Shown here: positions 17,366-25,086 of the stretch, one piece after another
Layout of the letters: every line of letters starts with the position of its first letter
Numbering within the stretch: the first letter of the stretch is position 1
NCBI GenBank assembly: GCA_946484175.1
Contig: CAMLSX010000013.1
Coordinates: 1-51,838 of the forward strand
Origin: an uncultured Clostridia bacterium
Lineage (GTDB): Bacteria > Bacillota > Clostridia > Oscillospirales > Acutalibacteraceae
Reading direction: 5' to 3'
DNA length: 51,838 nucleotides
Notes under the pieces: model-generated
The model's database searches: none
What the model saw: the letters and a program-made list of their open reading frames with translations, nothing else
What the model was told of the DNA's origin: nothing
Translations under genes and position numbers: made by a program

Positions 17366-17514
17366 GAACCGCCGCGCACAAATTCCCGCAGGGGGATTTA
17401 CAAGCGCGGTGGTTCCGCACCGCTTCCTGCACCGGAACTTCGTGGGGGTTTGAAAAGGGACCAAGGCGGTCCCTTTTCCGCTTCTTTGCGCCCCTTTCTT
17501 CTCGCAGAAGAAAG
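17366..17514 (+). repeat. Mosaic hairpin repeat, copy 2 (A part)
   Basis: This plus-oriented copy follows the kinase gene. The palindrome arms are GAACCGCCGCGC (17366-17377) and GCGCGGTGGTTC (17404-17415). Hairpin 1 is GAAAAGGGACC/GGTCCCTTTTC (17452-17478); against copy 1 both sides have changed and pairing is kept. Hairpin 2 is CTTTCTTCT/AGAAGAAAG (17494-17514). Confidence 0.85.
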
Positions 17515-17935
17515 GGCAACTCCCTGTTCAACGGAAAGTTGGAAGGATTGTAAAATCCGAACTGCTTCATCCAAACAACTTTTAATTTAAAAATTATAAT
17601 TTTGCTGCCACAGCCTGCTCAGGCCGCAGGGGCCCCTACTTTCTTCCGAAAAGAAAGTAGGCAAAGATTCGCATAAGGGACCGGCTTGGTCCCTTATGAA
17701 TCCTCCACGAATAAAAAAGCAGGAAGCTTTCTTCGTTTCCTGTAAGCCTGAAACGTGTCCAAGCTACAGAAAAAATTACGCTCAACCGCCGTTTGCACAA
17801 AAGAAGCGGGAAACTCAGTGGCGGTCGAAGGCGGTGCCGTGTGAACTGGCGACCACGGAGTAGGTTGTTTCGGGCACGCCCGCTGCAAGCTGGCTGAAGC
17901 GCCGCGCCTTTTTCCTCGTGGAAGAAAGGGCAACT
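17515..17935 (-). repeat. Spacer, inverted B hairpins and C segment of copy 2
   Basis: The 121-bp AT-rich spacer (17515-17635) is repeated in reverse at 45151-45272. Next come B hairpin 2, CTACTTTCTT/AAGAAAGTAG (17636-17660), and B hairpin 1, CATAAGGGACC/GGTCCCTTATG (17672-17698). In reverse complement they have the same order and linkers as the A hairpins. A stretch that recurs at 27584-27700 follows, then the C segment (about 17815-17900). The copy ends abruptly in a GAAGAAAGGGCAACTCCC tail. No gene is seen from 17295 to 18028. Confidence 0.8.
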
Positions 17936-18028
17936 CCCTGCTTTGTCGTATTTTGTCGAATGAACTGCTGCCAAGTTTCTTTCGAAGGATTCACAAATTT
18001 TTCGTGTCTTCCCAGCGGCAATGTGCTA

Positions 18029-18463
18029 TTATACTGTTATGAATTCCCGTATCTGCTCGAAAATTCCTTCCCCAATGCCGTCCACTTCCATGACCTGTTC
18101 TATGGTATAAAATTCTCCCTGCTCTTCGCGATAGTTGATGATAGCCTGTGCCCTTGCTGGGCCGATTCCGGGAAGCGTGTCGAGCTCTTCGGCAGTGGCG
18201 GTATTCAAATTGATGAGAGTTGCTGCTGTATCTGATGAAGCGGACGGTTCCGGCTCTGAATCCGGCTCTGGAGATGAAATGACGTCGGAAACGACGCTGG
18301 TTTCCGGTTGGTCTTCTCCCGATTTCTGGTAAATGACCGGCCCCTGAAAGAACACCTGATACAGCAAAATCCCTGCACAGAACAGGCAGGCGATTGCGAT
18401 TAAAATACATGTCTGCTGATGCAGCGCCTGTTCTTCCTTTTGATTGTCATTTTCTTTCCCCAT
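18029..18463 (-). CDS. ComEA-like helix-hairpin-helix DNA-binding protein
   Basis: The 144-residue protein has an N-terminal membrane anchor (CILIAIACLFCAGILLYQVFF, about 18-38) and an acidic Ser/Glu/Pro linker. A double helix-hairpin-helix follows: LINLNTATAEELDTLPGIGPARAQAIINYREEQGEFYTIEQVMEVDGIGEGIFEQI. ComEA binds DNA outside the membrane for uptake; ComEC is not in the window. The start is ATG 18463, with AAGGA seven to eight bases upstream; longer in-frame starts overlap the previous gene. It begins 11 bases after the phosphatase stop, so the two are probably co-transcribed. Confidence 0.88.
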   Translation of the reverse strand: MGKENDNQKEEQALHQQTCILIAIACLFCAGILLYQVFFQGPVIYQKSGEDQPETSVVSDVISSPEPDSEPEPSASSDTAATLINLNTATAEELDTLPGIGPARAQAIINYREEQGEFYTIEQVMEVDGIGEGIFEQIREFITV

Positions 18464-18473
18464 TCTCTCATCC

Positions 18474-19286
18474 TTATTCTTCCAGGCCTTCATAGTGTTT
18501 TTCCAGATACTCAATGAAATCCGCTACCGAGCCATCGTTACAGCTGCAAACGACGACGTCCGCCATGACGCGAATCTCTTCGGGCGCATTTTGCGGCACA
18601 GCTGTGATACCGGCGGCCTGCAGCATTTCCAGGTCATTGTAATAGTCGCCGATGGCGGCTACCTGCCCCAATGTGCAGCCGCAAACCTCTGCCAGCCGTG
18701 CAATGCCGGTTCCCTTATCGATATTGGCCGGAAGCATCTCCCAATACCGGTCAGAAGAAGCCACAAACCGCACGTCTTCGTGTGCAAAGCTTGCGGTAAA
18801 CGCGATAGCTTCGGCCTGCTCTTTCATGGCAACCAGCACCTTGCACCAGGGTTCTTCAATCTCTTCGGCGCTGCCTGTGCGGAAATGGATGCCTTCGTGC
18901 TGCATGTGTGCCCGCGTGACTTCATTTTCACGCACAATCCATACATCAGAAGCGGTGAAAACCTCTATGCCGGCCTGCGGGAATTTCTCCATGAAACGCT
19001 GGGTGTATTCCTTTGCAGTTTCCGGAAGCGGCTGTACAGACACCGGCTGATGGCGCTGCATATCGTACAGTACGCCCCCGTTTGCCAAAACACAGGGACG
19101 GTTGACCGGCAAATCGCCGACGCAAAGGGCAACCGACTCCCACGAACGGCCTGTTGCAATGCAAAAACCGCCGCCCTTTGAAAGGAACCGCTGGATGGCT
19201 TCACGGTTTCTCTCGGGCACCCGGTATGCAGAGTCGATCAGCGTGCCGTCGATGTCCGACACCAGCACAATCTCATTGAGCTTCAT
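18474..19286 (-). CDS. HAD-superfamily phosphatase, Cof type
   Basis: The 270-residue HAD hydrolase has motif I DIDGTLIDS (11-19), motif II FCIATGRSW, a C2-type cap in the middle, and motifs III/IV in KGTGIARLAEVCG and VAAIGDYYNDLEMLQAAG. Cof proteins dephosphorylate sugar phosphates or flavin precursors; the substrate cannot be read. GGAGG lies seven bases before ATG 19286. It is the first gene of a pair with the ComEA-like gene. Confidence 0.9.
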   Translation of the reverse strand: MKLNEIVLVSDIDGTLIDSAYRVPERNREAIQRFLSKGGGFCIATGRSWESVALCVGDLPVNRPCVLANGGVLYDMQRHQPVSVQPLPETAKEYTQRFMEKFPQAGIEVFTASDVWIVRENEVTRAHMQHEGIHFRTGSAEEIEEPWCKVLVAMKEQAEAIAFTASFAHEDVRFVASSDRYWEMLPANIDKGTGIARLAEVCGCTLGQVAAIGDYYNDLEMLQAAGITAVPQNAPEEIRVMADVVVCSCNDGSVADFIEYLEKHYEGLEE

Positions 19287-19444
19287 ATGATATCCTCCAT
19301 TTTTGAAAATACCTGTTTTAGACCAAATGTTTGGTATGTTCTATATATTCTTCATTGTACCATATTTTTCCTGTATACACAAAAGATTATTCTTTCAATT
19401 TGTCATCGTGTTTTATACAGCTTTGATTGCGAGGTTTTTGTTCC

Positions 19445-20215
19445 ATGCAGTTTGTTTTGATTCAATTTGCGATTTTCCTTTTTTACAGCTTTCTCGGCTG
19501 GGTATGCGAAACGACGTTCTGTTCGATTGCCGCCCGCAAATTTATCAACCGGGGATTTCTTTCTGGCCCATTCTGTCCGATTTACGGCTTTGGTGCAGTT
19601 GCGGTTCTATTGCTTTTCTCCCAGTTCCGCAACAGCCTGATTGAGCTTTTCGTATTCAGTACCATCGTTACCAGCGCGCTGGAATATCTGACCAGCTTCC
19701 TTTTGGAAAAGATTTTCCATCTGAGTTTGTGGGATTATTCTGAACGGAACTGGAACATAAACGGGCGGATCTGCCTGCGGAATTCACTGCTTTTTGGCCT
19801 GATGTCTGTATTGATGGTACAAGTGATTCATCCTTATGTGAGCCGCTGGCTCATCAGCCTGCCCGTGCCGGTACTGGTGGCCGGGTTCATTGTGCTGGCG
19901 GTTTATTTTATTGCCGATACGGCGATTACCGTCCATGCTCTGGTTGAAATCAGCCGTGAAGCGGGTGACCGTCAGATGGAGCTGGACGGCCTTGCCGATT
20001 TGCGCAATCAATATCTGGAGTCCGCACAGAAAGAGCGCCGCCGCAAGCGGATTCAAAAACTGCAAAAGCTGTACCGCCGTCTTTCCCGCGCCTTCCCGCG
20101 CATGAAATCTCTGCGCAATCCCGAAGCATTTCGCGAGCTGCTGGCACAAATTCGGGTGTCGCAGGCTGCCACGCGCATCAAACAGCACATTGACAATATC
20201 GAGAAAAAGGACTGA
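19445..20215 (+). CDS. Putative ABC-transporter-type IV membrane protein (DUF1113-like)
   Basis: The 256-residue protein has four to five hydrophobic segments in the first 170 residues. It contains FLFYSFLGWVCETTFCSIAARKFINRGFLSGPFCPIYGFGA, the hallmark of the family PF06541 annotated as putative ABC-transporter type IV, and ALEYLTSFLLEKIFHLSLWDYS. A basic cytoplasmic tail follows (KERRRKRIQKLQKLYRRL). The start ATG 19445 is preceded by GAGG; an open frame reaches TTG 19427. Function is unknown, and no ATPase is adjacent. The next gene starts 39 bases on. Confidence 0.8.
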   Translation: MQFVLIQFAIFLFYSFLGWVCETTFCSIAARKFINRGFLSGPFCPIYGFGAVAVLLLFSQFRNSLIELFVFSTIVTSALEYLTSFLLEKIFHLSLWDYSERNWNINGRICLRNSLLFGLMSVLMVQVIHPYVSRWLISLPVPVLVAGFIVLAVYFIADTAITVHALVEISREAGDRQMELDGLADLRNQYLESAQKERRRKRIQKLQKLYRRLSRAFPRMKSLRNPEAFRELLAQIRVSQAATRIKQHIDNIEKKD

Positions 20216-20254
20216 CGGTTCTTTTGTATTTTTGGAAAGTGAGGTTTTATCATC

Positions 20255-20902
20255 ATGAAATGGCTCGACAAAGTGGAACGTAAAATCGGATGGTTTGCCA
20301 TCCCCAACCTGATGTTCCTGCTCTCCGGCATGATGCTGGCGGTGTTCCTGCTGCAATATGCGCTGCCGGAAGAATACATTCAGGGATATCTGTATCTGGA
20401 CTGGAATCTGGTTCGCGCCGGTCAGGTCTGGCGTGTGATCTCCTTTTTGATTCTGCCGCCGGGCTCTTCCCCCTTCTGGATTCTGTTCAGCCTGTATTTT
20501 TACTGCCTGATTGGCAACGGCCTGGAGCGGGAATGGGGCAGCGCGCGTTTTACGCTGTTTTATCTGGTGGGATACCTGGGCAGCCTGCTCGGTTCCCTGT
20601 TCACCGGGTATGCTACCAACCAGTTTATCAACCTCTCTCTGTTTTTTGCCTTTGCGGCACTTTACCCCGATTTTAAAGTGATGCTGTTCTTCATCATCCC
20701 TATCAAAATCAAATATCTCGCGCTGCTGGATGCCCTGCTCTACATTTATCTTCTGGTAATGGGCACCTGGCCGGTCCGGGTTGCGATTCTTCTCTCTCTG
20801 CTCAATATCGTGCTGTTCTTTGGCGGCGATATTTTCCGGCATATCAAGGATTTCTTTGCGTACCGCAAAACCCGCAACAATTTCCGCCGGTATATGCGCT
20901 GA
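20255..20902 (+). CDS. Rhomboid-fold membrane protein, probably not a protease
   Basis: The 215-residue protein has about six membrane segments. NGLEREWGSARFTLFYLVGYLGSL is the conserved L1 loop of rhomboids and Derlins (ExxWGxxRF). The GxSG serine motif that should follow, and the later catalytic His, are absent; that region reads TNQFINLSLFFAFAALYP. It therefore looks like a rhomboid pseudoprotease, which would bind membrane proteins rather than cut them. GTGAGG lies ten bases before the ATG. It is in tandem with the upstream membrane protein and the broken AraC gene. Confidence 0.72.
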   Translation: MKWLDKVERKIGWFAIPNLMFLLSGMMLAVFLLQYALPEEYIQGYLYLDWNLVRAGQVWRVISFLILPPGSSPFWILFSLYFYCLIGNGLEREWGSARFTLFYLVGYLGSLLGSLFTGYATNQFINLSLFFAFAALYPDFKVMLFFIIPIKIKYLALLDALLYIYLLVMGTWPVRVAILLSLLNIVLFFGGDIFRHIKDFFAYRKTRNNFRRYMR

Positions 20903-20922
20903 CTTGTAAAGGAGGCTTCCCC

Positions 20923-21684
20923 GTGCAGCTGCCTACTGCCTATCTGACCCCCGCCCTGCTGCGGTGCAGCCGCTTTAACGGGTACTCGCTGCCGCTGGCC
21001 CCGTATGTGGAGCGCACGGTGTATGAATATGAACTGGAATACTTTATCCGTTCTGATGGCGGGATTCGTGTGAATGGGAGATTTCTCCCATTTTCGGCCG
21101 GAGAAATCAACGTGCGCAAACCCGGCCAGGTGGTGCAGGGCGTGCCGCCATATGAATGTTATACGCTGGTTGCCGACATGGTGGGCAATACCAGCCGCAA
21201 CCAGAATCTGATGTTCGGCTGTGCAGAAGAAGCGCAGGAGCGGTATGAAAACCCGCTGCTGGAAAGCCTGCCGGATAAGCTTTCGCCTGCGAAGAAAGAG
21301 CTGATTGCGGGGCTGTTTGAAACCATCCTGCAAAATCAGGATTCCCCAGCAGAGCTTTCTGCCTTTCAGGTGCGTTCCAGCCTGTATTTCCTCTTTTCCG
21401 AGCTGTTTCGCGAAAGCGCAGACCAGCGTCTGACGGGAAATACCGCTGCGGTACGCGGTGCGATTCAGCATATTCGCGAACATTTTGCCGAACCGGTTTC
21501 CATTGATGCGCTGATTCATCAATCCGGTTTGAGCCACTCTTCCTTTCACCGCCGGTTTTTAGCTGAAACCGGGCTTACCGCAAGGCAAAAAAAGAAGCCG
21601 CCGATGCAGGCCGTTTCTTTGTCTGGAGCGGTATCAATGTGTTTGAATGCATCCACCCCCTGTGCGGGCATGAAAATATGCTGA
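20923..21684 (+). pseudogene. AraC-family regulator truncated in its DNA-binding domain
   Basis: The GTG at 20923 has an ideal AAAGGAGG seven bases upstream. The cupin-like sensor domain is complete: LEYFIRSDGGIRVNGRFLPFSAGEINVRKPGQVVQGV. The helix-turn-helix region begins IQHIREHFAEPVSIDALIHQSGLSHSSFHRRFLAETGLT. After about residue 220 the frame runs into unrelated sequence that is an out-of-frame reading of the next gene. The second AraC helix-turn-helix motif is missing, so DNA binding should be lost. Position 21575-21590 is the junction with a decarboxylase-family fragment. Confidence 0.8.
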
Positions 21685-22262
21685 TGGGCATGATTCTGGA
21701 CCCCGAATGGGTGGCTGACATGGCCGAAACCTATGCAAAACTGACGGTAGAGCTGCAAAAAATCCTCTTTGAGGCAGAAGGATATCCGGATGGAATCTGG
21801 TACTATGAAGATATGGGATACAAGGGAAGCCCCTTCATGTCCCCGCAGATGTACTGTGACCTGATTCAGCCGTCCCATATTTACACCATCAATTATGCCA
21901 AGAGCCACGATTTGCCGGTGATCATGCATTCCTGCGGTTTTGTGGAGCCGCTTCTGCCCCATATGATTGACGCGGGCATCGACTGCCTGCAGGTCATCGA
22001 AATCAAAGCAGGCATGGATTTGCTGAAGCTGCACAAGCTCTACGGCGACCGCATCAGCTTTATGGGCGGCATCGACGTGCGCACGCTTTATACCAACGAC
22101 CGCGCTGTCATTGATAAGGAACTGGAAACCAAGATTCCGGTGGTAAAGCAGGGCTTTAATTATATGGTTCACAGCGACCACTCGATCCCCTGCACGGTGA
22201 ATTATGACACCTACTGCTATTTCCTCAAAAAAGCGCTGGAACTGGGCACTTACGAAAACTGA
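21585..22262 (+). pseudogene. C-terminal part of a uroporphyrinogen-decarboxylase-family methyltransferase
   Basis: From GCA 21585 this frame reads AKKEAADAGRFFVWSGINVFEC and then LCGHENMLMGMILDPEWV, and ends with HSCGFVEPLLPHMIDAGIDCLQVIE and SFMGGIDVRTL. This is the last 225 or so residues of a URO-D/MtaA-type protein, which normally has 340 to 380. No start codon with an RBS exists at the junction; the first ATG is 21639. The fragment is fused out of frame to the AraC gene, implying a deletion that removed both the AraC end and the enzyme start. Such proteins demethylate corrinoid-linked substrates or decarboxylate haem precursors. Confidence 0.8.
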
Positions 22263-22275
22263 TATACAAAAACAA

Positions 22276-22319
22276 TCCCCGCTCTTTCTGTTTATCCGGA
22301 GAGAGCGGGGACATTTTTT
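22276..22319 (+). terminator. Terminator after the URO-D fragment
   Basis: TCCCCGCTCTTTCTG (22276-22290) pairs with CGGAGAGAGCGGGGA (22297-22311) and is followed by six T. The stem is a close relative of the one at 15461-15498. Confidence 0.85.
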
Positions 22320-22331
22320 GCCAGCTAATAA

Positions 22332-22369
22332 AATGGCGTTTCCCGCAGCTGCCTGCGGGAAACGCCATT
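22332..22369 (-). terminator. Terminator of the isomerase-family gene
   Basis: AATGGCGTTTCCCGCAG (22332-22348) pairs perfectly with CTGCGGGAAACGCCATT (22353-22369), 17 bp, followed on the minus strand by TTATT. Confidence 0.85.
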
Positions 22370-22399
22370 GATTTTGTATGAATCTGTGCAGAATAAACC

Positions 22400-23887
22400 T
22401 TATGCGAAGGGATTCTCGTCCTTGTACAGCATGCCCTTGGGCTGGTTGAAGGCGATATCCTCTACACCCAGATAGTTGAAGATGGTGTACAGAGCCTTGC
22501 CCACATGACCAAAGGCCACAGCGCCGTGGTGCGGATAACGCTTGGCGATCAGCACATGACGGTAGAAACGGCCCATCTCGGGAATTGCGAAGATGCCGAT
22601 ACCGCCGAAGGAACGGGTAGCCACAGGCAGAACCTCGCCCTGTGCAATGTAGCTGTGCAGGGTGCCGTCAGCAGCGCTCTGCAGGCGGAAGAAGGTGATC
22701 TGGCCGGCAGCAATATCAGCTTCCAGGGTGCCGCGGGTGAAGTCCGGCTCGCCGCCGTTCTCCAGCAGACGGTTCTGAATCAGCTGATACTTGACAGCGC
22801 GGTCGTCGCACAGCTTGCAGATGGGGGTATTGCCGCAGTGGAAGCCCATGAACACGTCGGTGGGGCCATAGTTGAACTTGCCCTTGATGTCGGCCTCATA
22901 CAGGTCGGCGGGCACAGAGTTGTTGATATCCAGCAGAGTCACAGCGTCGCCAGTTACACAAGCGCCGATGTACTCGCTCAGTGCGCCATAGATGTCCACT
23001 TCGCAGGCCACGGGAATACCCTTTGCAGCCAGACGGGAGTTGACATAGCAGGGCTCAAAGCCGAACTCGCTGGGGAATGCAGGCCAGCACTTGTCAGCGA
23101 ACACGACATAGTCGCGAGCGCCCTTGTTCTGCTCTGCCCAATCCAGCAGGGTCAGCTCAAACTGAGCCATACGGGGCAGCAGGTCGGGGTACTGGTTGCC
23201 CTTTACGCCCAGCTCGTCTGCCATCTCTTTGACGACTGCGTCGATGCGCTCGTCGTTTGCATGTGCGCGGTAAGCCACCAGCAGATCCAGCTCGCTGTTT
23301 TCCTGCACCTCTACGCCCAGGTCATACAGGGGCTTGATGGGTGCATTGCAGGCGAAGAAGTCCTGCGGACGGGGGCCGAAGGTGATGATCTTCAGGCTGG
23401 AAAGGCCGATCAGGGTGCGGGCTACGGGAACGAAATCAGCGATCATGTCGGCGATCTCGTCAGCAGTGCCCACGGGATACTCGGGGATAACAGCCTTCAG
23501 CTTGCGCAGGCCCAGATTGTAGGAGCAGTTCAGCATGCCGCAATATGCGTCGCCACGGCCGTTGATCAGGTCGTCGCCATGCTCTTCAGCAGCAGCCACA
23601 TACATAACGGGGCCGGTGAACTCCTTGGCGATCAGCGTTTCGGGAGTCTCGGGGCCAAAGTTGCCCAGGAAGACTACCAATGCATTACATTCAGCAGCCT
23701 TTGCCTCAGCAACAGCAGCCAGCATATCCTTTTCGTTTTCAACGGTTTTCTTGATTTCTACGATTTCGCCGCCCTTGGCAGTATAAGCCTTGACGATATC
23801 GGCGCGGCGTCTTTCAGACAGGGAAATTACAAAGCAGTCACGGCTGACGGCGATAATACCCAGCTTGACCTGAGGGATGTTGTTCAT
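22400..23887 (-). CDS. L-fucose/L-arabinose isomerase-family protein
   Basis: The 495-residue protein belongs to the fucose/arabinose isomerase superfamily, which interconverts aldoses and ketoses with Mn2+. Visible are LVVFLGNFGPETPETLIAKEFTGPVMYVAAAEE near residue 75, FPSEFGFEPCYVNSRL near 290, EVDIYGALSEYIG, the metal-site-like LLDINNSV, and FMGFHCGNTPICKL near 355. Length is close to other members. The substrate is not defined, and no kinase or transporter gene is adjacent. AAGGAGG precedes ATG 23887; an open frame reaches 24007 but lacks an RBS. The promoter has a GntR-like operator. A mosaic repeat lies upstream. Confidence 0.82.
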   Translation of the reverse strand: MNNIPQVKLGIIAVSRDCFVISLSERRRADIVKAYTAKGGEIVEIKKTVENEKDMLAAVAEAKAAECNALVVFLGNFGPETPETLIAKEFTGPVMYVAAAEEHGDDLINGRGDAYCGMLNCSYNLGLRKLKAVIPEYPVGTADEIADMIADFVPVARTLIGLSSLKIITFGPRPQDFFACNAPIKPLYDLGVEVQENSELDLLVAYRAHANDERIDAVVKEMADELGVKGNQYPDLLPRMAQFELTLLDWAEQNKGARDYVVFADKCWPAFPSEFGFEPCYVNSRLAAKGIPVACEVDIYGALSEYIGACVTGDAVTLLDINNSVPADLYEADIKGKFNYGPTDVFMGFHCGNTPICKLCDDRAVKYQLIQNRLLENGGEPDFTRGTLEADIAAGQITFFRLQSAADGTLHSYIAQGEVLPVATRSFGGIGIFAIPEMGRFYRHVLIAKRYPHHGAVAFGHVGKALYTIFNYLGVEDIAFNQPKGMLYKDENPFA

Positions 23888-23969
23888 CGGAATTTCCTCC
23901 TTGCAGATGATGTGAAGGGCTGTCCGGCAGTGCTCGAAAATAAAGCCTTTTCGCATCCGCTCTCTCAAT

Positions 23970-24024
23970 ATGTACGGACAACCTCTGATACCATCATGAT
24001 ACTGCAAATCCCGCGATTTTGCAA
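23970..24024 (-). promoter_or_regulatory. Isomerase promoter with a GntR/AraR-like operator
   Basis: On the minus strand TTGCAA (24024-24019) and TATCAT (24001-23996) are 17 bases apart. Fifteen bases downstream, TTGTCCGTACAT (23981-23970) matches 10 of 12 positions of the AraR-type palindrome TTGTACGTACAA. A repressor there would sit over the first transcribed bases. Confidence 0.5.
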
Positions 24025-24193
24025 CTGGTTTTATAAATTTGTCTTAAAATTCCGGAGATATGTCCCAAAAAATCACGGAGAAAAGTCAAAAAACGCCTTC
24101 TGCCAGAAAAACTGGCGGAAAGCGCCTGAAAGGCTCTCATCGTTTGCGGCTGAAAATGTCTGCACAACCAATGGTACGACCCCTCGCTGGGGG

Positions 24194-24345
24194 AGTTGCC
24201 CTTTCTTCTGCGAGAAGAAAGAGGCACAAAGAAGCGGCAAAGGAACCGTCTTGGTTCCTTTGCGATCTTCCACGAACTGCCACTTCCCTCTTCCCCTGTG
24301 AAAACAAAATGTTTTGTGTAAACGGCGGCTTTGGGTGCGATAATT
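24194..24345 (-). repeat. Mosaic hairpin repeat, copy 3
   Basis: This copy reads on the minus strand. Hairpin 2 is CTTTCTTCT/AGAAGAAAG (24201-24221) and hairpin 1 is GCAAAGGAACC/GGTTCCTTTGC (24237-24263). Instead of the large palindrome it has the alternative leading part seen in copy 4, with ACAAAACATTTTGT and CCGCCGTTTAC (about 24270-24330). The rest of 23888-24396 holds the isomerase promoter and nothing else I recognise. Confidence 0.82.
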
Positions 24346-24396
24346 CACTCAGCTTTCAACTGCATGAATATTGTATATGTATACGCGCCATGCGTT

Positions 24397-25086
24397 TTAT
24401 GCCGCTGCAAACTTTTCGTCAAAAAGGAGAAGCAGAAACACCAGCCCCAGCAGCACACAGCAAATCCACACAGCGCCGGTACCCAGCCAGCGGGAAGAAA
24501 GCGCCCCTACCGCTGCCCCGATGCAGAACATCGCAATAATCACGAGATAGCGCAAACACTTTTTCAGTGATTCAGAATCCTTTTTAAAAAGGAAAGCAGA
24601 AAAATTGTCCGCTGCAGAGCGCAGGTTGCCGGTACACATGGTCGTGGCATAGGGCAGCCCCTTTGTTTTGCGGAAACTCTGCACCTGTACAGAACAGATA
24701 AAAGAAATTGTCACATTCACCACGGCATCCGGCACCCAAAGAGGAACAAAGCCGATAATCAGCAGCAAAACAATCTCCAACAGCAGCGCCATATGCTGCC
24801 ACCGCAGAAAGGCTTTTTCTGAAAAACGGCGCTTGATAATTTCGGTGAGCAGCACGCCGAGGAAAAACGCCGCTACCGGAATCAAATAATACAGCGCAGA
24901 AAGTAAATCCAGGTCTGCAAATTTCACGGCCATCAGAACCAGATTGCCGGTCTGGGCATTGGCGAAAACCCCGCCCCGGAGCGTGTAGGTATAAGTATCC
25001 AGAAATCCGCCGGACAGCGCCAGCATGATTCCCACAATCAGCGATTCGTGCGCCAGCGTGTCGCGGCCCCAAAGCGTCAGTTTCAC
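24397..25086 (-). CDS. YoaK-family (DUF1275) membrane protein
   Basis: The 229-residue protein has six hydrophobic segments. The family signature is in IMLALSGGFLDTYTYTLRGGVFANAQTGNLVLMAVKFA near the start, with CSVQVQSFRKTKGLPYATTMCTGNLRSA in the middle. Function is not established; a transport role is presumed. It begins with GTG at 25086, which overlaps the patatin stop by four bases (GTGA), so translation is likely coupled. It is the last gene of the M24 peptidase-patatin-YoaK operon. Confidence 0.88.
   Translation of the reverse strand: MKLTLWGRDTLAHESLIVGIMLALSGGFLDTYTYTLRGGVFANAQTGNLVLMAVKFADLDLLSALYYLIPVAAFFLGVLLTEIIKRRFSEKAFLRWQHMALLLEIVLLLIIGFVPLWVPDAVVNVTISFICSVQVQSFRKTKGLPYATTMCTGNLRSAADNFSAFLFKKDSESLKKCLRYLVIIAMFCIGAAVGALSSRWLGTGAVWICCVLLGLVFLLLLFDEKFAAA

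Noticed and set aside
22505-24301. A 598-codon plus-strand frame opposite the isomerase gene
   Set aside because: It is the antisense shadow of a clear isomerase-family protein and ends in repeat DNA.
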